This document shows positions 36,353 through 42,560 of a stretch of DNA of 64,000 nt, in pieces. Source of the DNA: an uncultured Prevotellaceae bacterium (GTDB lineage: Bacteria > Bacteroidota > Bacteroidia > Bacteroidales > Bacteroidaceae); assembly GCA_900315105.1 (NCBI GenBank), contig OMXX01000007.1, positions 1 to 64,000 on the forward strand. The letters run 5' to 3'. A program made the position numbers and the translations under genes. Positions within the stretch are counted from its first letter, which is position 1. Each line of letters opens with the position of its first letter. The notes beneath the pieces are model-generated. The model saw nothing but the letters and a program-made list of their open reading frames with translations. It made no database searches and was not told the origin of the DNA.

Positions 36353-37273
36353 ATGCCTATGCGTAATACTATGCCATCAAAGGGTGTGGACGTCCAGCCA
36401 TACAAGTACAACGGCAAGGAACTTGACCTGATGCATGGTTTTAACACATACGACTATGGTGCTCGTCAGCATAATCCCGTCACAGGAAGATGGGATAGGA
36501 AGGATCCGTTGTGCGAGAAGTATTATAGCACAAGTCCGTATAATTATTGCCTGAACAATCCAGTAATGTTAGTAGATCCTGATGGAAGGGTGGTTGGTAA
36601 TCCGTTTATTGAAATTATTAAATATACAGGTAATGCAATAAAAAAAGTTGCTGGAGCTTGTGAAAGAGCGGTTGTTGCCGGTTTTGCAGATGCAGGTGGT
36701 CAGGTTACATGTGAAATAACATCAAAAAATGAATCACTCGGTGAAGCCGTAGGTAATATTGATTTAACAAGTGTTGGAAATAGTATGACAACCGCTTTCA
36801 TGGGAAGTAAATCAAAAGGATCGATAATTTCAGGTGTTGCTGATTATGCAGATGCCAGCGTTGATGTCTCTGCAAATGAAGGAGTGAAAATTGTTGGCGG
36901 AGGGAAAGGAGTAGGAGAAGCTTTAGTAGATCTTAAGATGCCTAATAGTTCTGGGCTTGCCGAGAAAACTCGAACATCAGTTAGTGATGCACTGACAACG
37001 GATCTTAGTCCTGGATACGGTAGAGCTATGACAAAACAAACCAGAACGCAACTAAAAAAAGTCAAAGAAGTTGTTGGATCAAATTCCGCAAAGACTTTTA
37101 CTTTATCAGTTGACACATATGCAAATTCTACAACAGGTGGCTACGTCGGTCAAAGCTTCGATAATCTTGTTAATTTCTTAATTAGTTCCTTTTTGTATAG
37201 AGGACAAACAAATAGTATATATGGAACAAAGGGAGATGTTCTACCTGTTGATAATTTGAGAGTTCAAAAATAA
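36353..37273 (+). CDS. Orphan RHS-repeat C-terminal module with unknown tip domain
   Basis: A 306-residue protein. Residues about 12-79 are the RHS core that closes the shell in full-length RHS/YD proteins (QPYKYNGKELD, YDYGARQHNPVTGRWDRKDPL, SPYNYCLNNPV, DPDG). Residues 80-306 are a variable tip with no family I recognise; in RHS proteins this position usually carries a toxin. The thousands of residues of YD repeats expected upstream are missing and no signal peptide is present. It has its own promoter. The tip region is AT-rich and A-rich in codon use compared with neighbours, which fits horizontal exchange. The gene 11 bases downstream may encode immunity. Confidence 0.75.
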   Translation: MPMRNTMPSKGVDVQPYKYNGKELDLMHGFNTYDYGARQHNPVTGRWDRKDPLCEKYYSTSPYNYCLNNPVMLVDPDGRVVGNPFIEIIKYTGNAIKKVAGACERAVVAGFADAGGQVTCEITSKNESLGEAVGNIDLTSVGNSMTTAFMGSKSKGSIISGVADYADASVDVSANEGVKIVGGGKGVGEALVDLKMPNSSGLAEKTRTSVSDALTTDLSPGYGRAMTKQTRTQLKKVKEVVGSNSAKTFTLSVDTYANSTTGGYVGQSFDNLVNFLISSFLYRGQTNSIYGTKGDVLPVDNLRVQK

Positions 37274-37284
37274 ACGAATAATGT

Positions 37285-37641
37285 ATGAAAAAGAAATCGT
37301 CTTGGCTGATACCACTCGTGATAATCTTTTTTTATATAATTGGACGTACTTATAAATCATGGGAAGAGTCTGATGTAATGAGTGAAGGTGTGAGGGATAC
37401 AGCCTTTGTCAATGACATATATTCTGTAAAAGGTGGTCGCTATTTTGAATATCAATATGATGTTAATGGCAGTATTTATCATGGTCATCGTAACAAAGCT
37501 GAAATATGGACTCGTAACGGTGAATTTGTGCAGTGGAGAAAATTGAAACTTGGGGATAGTATCGTGATTATGTACAAACAATCAGAACCACAGAAGTCGT
37601 TTCCTTTTGATATTTTATACCGAAAGAAAAAAGGGAATTAA
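37285..37641 (+). CDS. Small membrane-anchored protein, possible immunity partner
   Basis: A 118-residue protein with one N-terminal membrane helix (about 6-22, SWLIPLVIIFFYIIG) and a beta-rich soluble part (YFEYQYDVNGSIYHG, LGDSIVIMY). It starts 11 bases after the RHS tail and shares its AT-rich character. Small membrane-anchored proteins directly behind RHS tips often neutralise the toxin, but here this rests only on position. I do not recognise the family. Confidence 0.65.
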   Translation: MKKKSSWLIPLVIIFFYIIGRTYKSWEESDVMSEGVRDTAFVNDIYSVKGGRYFEYQYDVNGSIYHGHRNKAEIWTRNGEFVQWRKLKLGDSIVIMYKQSEPQKSFPFDILYRKKKGN

Positions 37642-37888
37642 TGCTTGAATACAAGGGCGCCTAAGGAACTTTTCAATTATCTAAAATACAATGGCCTGAC
37701 TATTTTGTTTATTCTCTTGATGTTCGTTGAGAATTTGATGCTCGGAACGCCATCTCTCGTGATAGGGAGGACACCTCAATTTGACACACCCTCACTATTC
37801 ATTCCAAATCCTCTCTAACCTCCCCCTCTCTCGGTCTTTAGCCTCTTTGTCTTTAGTGCTGAGAGAAGGGGATTTTTCTATGCTTTAG

Positions 37889-38042
37889 GTCTGTTCTTCC
37901 TCCTATGCTCCCCCCTTCTGCCTCCTAACCAAACTCGGTGAAGCTCTTATCCTGAATGGTATTATCACCGACTTTGCACCGACTTTGCACCGACTTTGGT
38001 TAGGAGGATCATAGGAGGATGATGGGAAGAACATAGGAGTTT
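37889..38042. repeat. 11-base phased array with a 20-base hairpin
   Basis: In 11-base steps from 37966: CACCGACTTTG three times, then GTTAGGAGGAT, CATAGGAGGAT, GATGGGAAGAA, CATAGGAGTTT. To the left the same phase holds at 37900 (CTCCTATGCTC) and 37922 (CTCCTAACCAA). Arms 37921-37940 and 37988-38007 pair with one mismatch and the pairing extends outwards. It lies between convergent genes. The preceding 37642-37888 holds only a doubtful 57-codon frame (37645-37818). Confidence 0.8.
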
Positions 38043-38055
38043 GTGCAGACTCTCG

Positions 38056-38886
38056 CTATTTCAAATGAATGTCAAAACGGGAAAGATAGATTCCGCTTTT
38101 TCCATTCTGACTGACAGGAACTTTCTTTCCTGAGGCATTCTCCACCATCTTTGCAGGATTGAGATAGGTATGGGTATGTCCGCCAAGAACAAGGTCAATG
38201 CCCTCAGTTTGAGGCACGAAACGTTCATCAGAAGGTTCTTCATCGCCTGTTTTCCAACCAAGATGCGAAAGACAGATGACAAGATCGCATTTCTCCTTTT
38301 CGCGGAGAGTCTTGACAACATCCCTTGTAACGGCGATAGGATCAAGATACTTGATATTGCCATAATTCTCACGAACAACAAGTCCTTCAAGTTTAGGAGA
38401 GAGGCCAAACACCCCTATCTTGACACCATTACGTTTTATGATGGTATATGGTTTTACTATCCCTTCAAGAACAGTTCCCGAAAAATCATAATTAGCACAC
38501 ACGATAGGAAACTTCGCCATCTTGAAGATACGCGCCATATTGTCAAGTCCGAAATCAAACTCATGATTCCCGATTGTGGCAGCATCATATCCCATAATGT
38601 TCATAAGTCCGATCTCCACATCCCCTTTGAACATACTATAATAAGGAGAGCCTTGAGAGAAATCTCCGCAATCGAAGAGCAACAGATTCGGATTGAGCTT
38701 ACGTTGCTGCTTGACATATGCCACACGACGGGTAAATCCACCAAGATTCGCCTTTTTCTTATCAGCAAGATTCTTGCTGAATGGGAATATCTGCGAATGG
38801 CAGTCGTTGGAATGAAGTACCACGATATCCTTTTGCGCAAAAGCATTAAGTGCGACAAAAAGTAAAAGGAAAAATATCTTTCTCAT
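38056..38886 (-). CDS. 5'-nucleotidase-type metallophosphatase, catalytic domain only
   Basis: A 276-residue secreted protein (signal peptide ending NAFAQ, residue 18) covering only the calcineurin-like metallophosphatase domain of UshA-type 5'-nucleotidases. Metal-ligand motifs are complete: LHSNDCHSQ, DCGDFSQG, GNHEFDFG, SHLG and GGHTHTYL. The expected C-terminal nucleotide-binding domain is encoded by the gene immediately upstream (38899-39669). Predicted role: hydrolysis of nucleotides or similar phosphoesters in the periplasm or at the surface, together with the partner protein. The 12-base gap shows that the two are co-transcribed. Confidence 0.9.
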   Translation of the reverse strand: MRKIFFLLLFVALNAFAQKDIVVLHSNDCHSQIFPFSKNLADKKKANLGGFTRRVAYVKQQRKLNPNLLLFDCGDFSQGSPYYSMFKGDVEIGLMNIMGYDAATIGNHEFDFGLDNMARIFKMAKFPIVCANYDFSGTVLEGIVKPYTIIKRNGVKIGVFGLSPKLEGLVVRENYGNIKYLDPIAVTRDVVKTLREKEKCDLVICLSHLGWKTGDEEPSDERFVPQTEGIDLVLGGHTHTYLNPAKMVENASGKKVPVSQNGKSGIYLSRFDIHLK

Positions 38887-38898
38887 TAGCTCACCTCC

Positions 38899-39669
38899 CT
38901 ACTCTACTGTTATCCTACCTTCAATCTCGGCATCAACAACACGTCCCTGCTTCGTTTCTTCACGTAAATAATCCATGATTATGAAACGGAGATTATTACT
39001 CTTATCGGTTAGCATCTTACGATTAGTTCCAAGCGTAAAAGCAGGCATACCGTCATTTCCTTCTGCAAGATAGTCAATAGTAGCAATTCTATACTCAGCG
39101 TCAGGATTGATATCCTCACCATTAATCTTCAGACTTTTCAGTTTCCCGTCCTTGCTAATGACAGCCTTCACGGAATGGCTCACGCCCTCACCTCCTCGGG
39201 CAGCAATCTGTTCGAATAAAGTTATAACCTGAGAGCCTTTCATCGTCATGAAACAGATTTTGTTCTCAAAAGGGGCAACTTCAATCACATCCCCGATGGT
39301 CACATCTCCTTTTTCGAATGATGCTCGAATTCCCCCCATGTTATATACAGAGAAAACAGGTTTCTCGTCAAAGTCCTTTCCTGCCCAAATGAGGATGTCG
39401 GCAAGAAGGTTGGAAAGTTTGCTTTCCGGACGGTCAGCATCCATATCGCAAGCCACACGTCCCACGACAGGAGACATGATACTATCAACACTGGCTTTGA
39501 AAGGCGCAAGGAAGTTCGCTGTTTCAGCATCAGGAACAACGTCGAAAAGAGAATCCATCGTCACTCGCTGATAGTCAACCGACTGCACAGAATAGTGATG
39601 CGAGGAACAGGAGACAAAGCCAAGAGCTATTGCATAAGCAAGCAGCAAAAATCCCAAATACCTTTTCAT
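38899..39669 (-). CDS. 5'-nucleotidase C-terminal-domain lipoprotein
   Basis: A 256-residue lipoprotein (lipobox FVSC, Cys21). The rest matches the 5'-nucleotidase C-terminal domain: FSVYNMGGIRASF, ITYGDVIEVAPFENK-like GDVIEVAPFENKI, and YRIATIDYLAEGNDGM. In single-chain enzymes this domain binds the nucleotide base and closes over the metal site of the N-terminal domain. Here it is anchored to a membrane while the catalytic half is soluble and encoded next. It is the first gene of this two-gene unit. Confidence 0.9.
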   Translation of the reverse strand: MKRYLGFLLLAYAIALGFVSCSSHHYSVQSVDYQRVTMDSLFDVVPDAETANFLAPFKASVDSIMSPVVGRVACDMDADRPESKLSNLLADILIWAGKDFDEKPVFSVYNMGGIRASFEKGDVTIGDVIEVAPFENKICFMTMKGSQVITLFEQIAARGGEGVSHSVKAVISKDGKLKSLKINGEDINPDAEYRIATIDYLAEGNDGMPAFTLGTNRKMLTDKSNNLRFIIMDYLREETKQGRVVDAEIEGRITVE

Positions 39670-39758
39670 ATAATTATGAGTGAAATTAGAAAAACCGATA
39701 CAAAAATACTCTTTTTTAGTTAATTATAAAAGGAAATTGAGAAAAAAGTCACAAAAAG

Positions 39759-39791
39759 TTTGGTTACTCGAAGGAAAATCAGTAATTTTGC
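39759..39791 (+). promoter_or_regulatory. Promoter of rplS
   Basis: TTTG at 39759-39762, 20 bases, TAATTTTGC at 39783-39791. Confidence 0.75.
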
Positions 39792-39796
39792 ACCCG

Positions 39797-39885
39797 CTTT
39801 CCTGCGTAACCGATGGTGAGGGAGAAGTGTTACCCACTATGTTGCGCTAGAACGATACAACAATTTAACAAAACAATTCAACAAA
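39797..39885 (+). promoter_or_regulatory. Long leader of rplS, possible ribosomal-protein leader
   Basis: About 90 transcribed bases precede the L19 start. They include GC-richer, pairing-capable stretches (GTAAC at 39805-39810 region with GTTAC near 39830). Ribosomal-protein genes are often self-regulated through such leaders. I could not match it to a named motif. Confidence 0.35.
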
Positions 39886-40242
39886 ATGGATTTGATCAAA
39901 GTTGCTGAAGAAGCATTTGCAACCGGCAAGCAGTTCCCTGAGTTCAAGCCAGGTGACACTATCACTGTCGCTTACAAAATTATCGAGGGTTCAAAGGAGC
40001 GTATCCAGCTCTATCGTGGTGTAGTCATCAAGATCTCTGGTCACGGTGACAAGAAGCGTTTCACAGTTCGTAAGATGTCAGGTACAATTGGTGTAGAGCG
40101 TATCTTCCCAATCGAGTCTCCTGCTATCGAGTCAATCGAGGTGAACAAGCACGGTAAGGTACGTCGCGCTAAGCTCTACTACCTCCGCAACCTTACAGGT
40201 AAGAAGGCACGTATCGCTGAAAAGCGTGTTGTTACAAAGTAA
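39886..40242 (+). CDS. rplS: 50S ribosomal protein L19
   Basis: A 118-residue basic protein with the L19 pattern throughout ([54 protein letters not shown]). It sits at the 30S-50S interface of the ribosome. It has its own promoter, a long leader and a strong terminator, so it is a single-gene unit here rather than part of the rpsP-rimM-trmD-rplS operon of many bacteria. Confidence 0.98.
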   Translation: MDLIKVAEEAFATGKQFPEFKPGDTITVAYKIIEGSKERIQLYRGVVIKISGHGDKKRFTVRKMSGTIGVERIFPIESPAIESIEVNKHGKVRRAKLYYLRNLTGKKARIAEKRVVTK

Positions 40243-40263
40243 TTTGTGCACACTGAAAATAAA

Positions 40264-40293
40264 AAAGACTCACGCTGTGTGGGTCTTTTTTTT
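40264..40293 (+). terminator. Terminator of rplS
   Basis: AAAGACTCAC and GTGGGTCTTT form the stem, followed by eight T. It ends 15 bases before the next small gene. Confidence 0.88.
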
Positions 40294-40307
40294 AATTTTC
40301 CTTGCAA

Positions 40308-40454
40308 ATGAAACATCTCAAAATTGATCTCCACAAGGCATGGGATATCATAAAGAAATATGAGCATCCCTCAAAGGAAGCACGCGACCGTATTGCCTTG
40401 CTTGCAGGATTCCAGACATGGGAGGATCTGCAAAAGGAATTGGCTAAGAATTAA
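40308..40454 (+). CDS. Small 48-residue protein of unknown function
   Basis: An ATG-started frame of 48 codons beginning MKHLKIDLHKAWDII and ending WEDLQKELAKN. It is charged, helical and amphipathic, without membrane segment or signal peptide. It lies between the rplS terminator and the third inverted-repeat element, in the same direction as both neighbours. Its regular codon use argues for a real gene. The pattern KAWDIIKKYEHPSKEARDRIALLAGFQTWEDL could form three short helices. I do not recognise the family. Confidence 0.6.
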   Translation: MKHLKIDLHKAWDIIKKYEHPSKEARDRIALLAGFQTWEDLQKELAKN

Positions 40455-40459
40455 AGAAG

Positions 40460-40593
40460 GCCCCTCACCTGCCCTTTGGGCATCCTCTCCCCAAGGGGCG
40501 AGGAAGAAGTTACCCACAATCGCATATGAGGGTTTATTACTAATATTCCCCTCGCCCCTTGGGGAGAGGATGCCCAAAGGGCAGGTGAGGGGC
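40460..40593. repeat. Long inverted-repeat element, copy 3 (perfect arms)
   Basis: Arms 40460-40503 and 40550-40593 are perfect reverse complements over 44 bases, with a 46-base centre. Perfect arms suggest recent movement, gene conversion or strong selection on pairing. It sits between the 48-residue gene and the AICAR-transformylase gene, whose longest frame runs through it. Confidence 0.92.
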
Positions 40594-40611
40594 AATAATT
40601 TTAAAACAAAA

Positions 40612-41793
40612 ATGAAAGAACTAGCTCTCAAGTACGGCTGTAACCCAAATCAGAAGCCGTCTCGTATCTTCATCACCGAAGGCGAACTGCCTATCGAAGT
40701 TCTTAACGGACGTCCAGGATACATCAACTTCCTTGACGCGCTCAACTCTTGGCAGCTTGTCAAGGAGCTGAAGGAGGCTACAGGTCTCTGTGCCGCTGCA
40801 AGCTTCAAGCACGTAAGCCCTGCTGGAGCTGCCGTAGGTCTTCCTTTGTCAGACACTCTGAAGAAGATCTATTTCGTTGACGACGTGAAGATTCCTCTCT
40901 CTCCTATCGCTTGTGCCTATGCACGTGCCCGTGGTGCTGACCGTATGTCAAGCTATGGTGACTTCATCGCCCTTTCTGACACTTGTGATGCTGCTGTTGC
41001 TACTCTTATCAAGCGTGAGGTAAGTGATGGTGTCATTGCTCCTGACTATACAGAAGAGGCTCTCCAGATTCTTCGCGACAAGCGTAAGGGTACATATAAC
41101 GTAATCAAGATTGATCCAAATTACAAGCCAGCTCCAATCGAGACTAAGCAATGTTTCGGAATTACCTTTGAGCAGGGCAGAAACGAGATCAAGCTCAACG
41201 ATCCTGCTCTCTTCGAGAACATCCCTACAAAGAGCAAGACTTTCAGCGACGAGGCAAAGCGCGATCTTATGATTGCCCTCATCACTCTGAAATATACTCA
41301 GTCAAACTCTGTATGCTACGTTAAGGACGGTCAGGCTATCGGTATCGGTGCTGGTCAGCAGAGCCGTATCCATTGTACTCGTCTTGCAGGCAACAAGGCA
41401 GATATCTGGTGGTTGCGCCAGTGTCCAAAGGTTATGAACCTCCCATTCAAGGAGGGTATCCGTCGTGCAGATCGCGACAACACCATCGATGTATATATCT
41501 CTGACGACTATGAGGACGTACTCGCAGAGGGCGTATGGCAGAACTTCTTCTCAGAGAAGCCAGAGCCTCTGACACGTGAGGAGAAGAAGGCTTGGATTGC
41601 ACAGAACACAAAGGTTGCTCTCGGTTCAGATGCATTCTTCCCATTCGGCGACAACATCGAGCGCGCTCACAAGTCAGGCGTTGAGTTCATCGCACAGGCA
41701 GGTGGTTCTGTTCGTGACGACAATGTCATCGAGACTTGCGACAAGTACGGCATCACAATGGCATTCACCGGCGTGAGGTTGTTCCATCACTAA
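40612..41793 (+). CDS. Stand-alone AICAR transformylase-domain protein (PurH C-terminal type)
   Basis: A 393-residue protein started at 40612 (MKELALKYGCNPNQKPSRIF). A start at 40360 would add 84 residues read through the inverted repeat and is rejected. It matches the AICAR formyltransferase domain of PurH (ALKYGCNPNQKP, AASFKHVSPAGAA, AYARARGADRMSSYGDF, GIGAGQQSRIHC, DAFFPFGDNIERA, AQAGGSVRD). The IMP cyclohydrolase domain that normally precedes it is absent. It should transfer a formyl group in purine synthesis; a second, full-length PurH elsewhere is possible. It is cytoplasmic. Confidence 0.9.
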   Translation: MKELALKYGCNPNQKPSRIFITEGELPIEVLNGRPGYINFLDALNSWQLVKELKEATGLCAAASFKHVSPAGAAVGLPLSDTLKKIYFVDDVKIPLSPIACAYARARGADRMSSYGDFIALSDTCDAAVATLIKREVSDGVIAPDYTEEALQILRDKRKGTYNVIKIDPNYKPAPIETKQCFGITFEQGRNEIKLNDPALFENIPTKSKTFSDEAKRDLMIALITLKYTQSNSVCYVKDGQAIGIGAGQQSRIHCTRLAGNKADIWWLRQCPKVMNLPFKEGIRRADRDNTIDVYISDDYEDVLAEGVWQNFFSEKPEPLTREEKKAWIAQNTKVALGSDAFFPFGDNIERAHKSGVEFIAQAGGSVRDDNVIETCDKYGITMAFTGVRLFHH

Positions 41794-41794
41794 A

Positions 41795-41946
41795 AAGCCC
41801 ACCCAGTCCCTCCGCCATCCCCCATCCAGGGGGAGTGATTAGTCCTTCTAATCATTGGAATAGCAACAAATAAAATTACAAACATCTCCCACATAGGGAC
41901 AAATACTATAAAACATCCTTCCCTTTGGGAAGGCTTGGTTAGGCTT
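41795..41946. repeat. Diverged element with inverted ends
   Basis: The left end (AAGCCCACCCAGTCCCTCC, from 41795) and the complement of the right end (AAGCCTAACCAAGCCTTCC) agree at 14 of 19 bases. The right part contains the palindrome CCTTCCCTTTGGGAAGG. It has the size and location of the long inverted-repeat elements but a different sequence, so it may be a second family. Confidence 0.6.
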
Positions 41947-42135
41947 ATGAACGACTTTGAAGACATCCTGGTCAACGGCATCTCATTCTCCCGCGGAGGC
42001 ACCAAGCCAAAGCAGGATGACGGGAAGGTCAAGACCAAGGCAAAGAAAAAGAAATACATAACTGGAGCTCACGGTTCGGGTTCTGCCAAACAGAAGGCAA
42101 AATATCGCGAACAGAGAGCCAACCGACACAAATAG
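41947..42135 (+). CDS. Small basic protein of 62 residues
   Basis: It starts MNDFEDILVNGISFSRGG at 41947, directly after the repeat element (an in-frame GTG at 41935 lies inside the element). The second half is rich in Lys/Arg (KTKAKKKK, KQKAKYREQRANRHK) and could bind nucleic acid or the ribosome. A good terminator follows within 10 bases, which supports a genuine transcription unit. I do not recognise the family. Confidence 0.6.
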   Translation: MNDFEDILVNGISFSRGGTKPKQDDGKVKTKAKKKKYITGAHGSGSAKQKAKYREQRANRHK

Positions 42136-42144
42136 AATATGACG

Positions 42145-42191
42145 AAGGTCAGATTTTTGCGCATAGAGCCAAGAATCTGGCCTTTTTCTTT
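42145..42191 (+). terminator. Terminator of the small basic protein gene
   Basis: AAGGTCAGATT and AATCTGGCCTT pair with one G-U, followed by TTTTTCTTTT. Confidence 0.75.
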
Positions 42192-42251
42192 TATCCCAAG
42201 TCTCTTTGCTAAAGGGCAAATACAAGGTATTGACACCGCTCTTCCTCCGTA

Positions 42252-42350
42252 GATGCTCCATCGATACTCCATCGATACTCCATCGATGGTCCATCGTTTC
42301 GATGGAGGATTGATGGACAATCGATGGAGTATCGATGGAGTATCCTTGGA
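42252..42350. repeat. 11-base phased array with dyad layout (nine units)
   Basis: Nine units without slip: GATGCTCCATC, GATACTCCATC twice, GATGGTCCATC, GTTTCGATGGA, GGATTGATGGA, CAATCGATGGA, GTATCGATGGA, GTATCCTTGGA. The first half ends each unit in CCATC and the second half in GATGGA, its complement, so the array folds on itself around 42301. It lies between a terminator and the next promoter. The remainder, 42351-42512, shows nothing else. Confidence 0.9.
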
Positions 42351-42512
42351 GGGACAAGGGAGAAACGAGAAAGACAGAGAGTGCCATTCTCCAAACTACA
42401 CATCACGAGGTGCCACGTCTAAGAAGATACAGGAGCATGTGGAAAAAGAGACTAACAAACGATAAACTTTGTGAATAAGTGAGAAACACAGAAAAGATAT
42501 TGTACGTAATTG

Positions 42513-42545
42513 TTTGGTAATCTTAATTTTTTATACTAATTTTGC
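42513..42545 (+). promoter_or_regulatory. Promoter of the LptF/G-type permease gene
   Basis: TTTG at 42513-42516, 20 bases, TAATTTTGC at 42537-42545; the start codon is 15 bases further on. Confidence 0.75.
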
Positions 42546-42560
42546 ACCGCAATTACGAAA

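Noticed and set aside
37645..37818. A TTG-started 57-codon frame with a hydrophobic stretch after the immunity-like gene
   Set aside because: It has no promoter or recognisable match, uses a TTG start and a C-rich, irregular second half. It may be a relic but cannot be supported as a gene.
38170..38865. A 231-codon plus-strand frame opposite the metallophosphatase gene
   Set aside because: It is a shadow of a gene with complete metal-binding motifs; its composition is that of a reverse-strand read-through.
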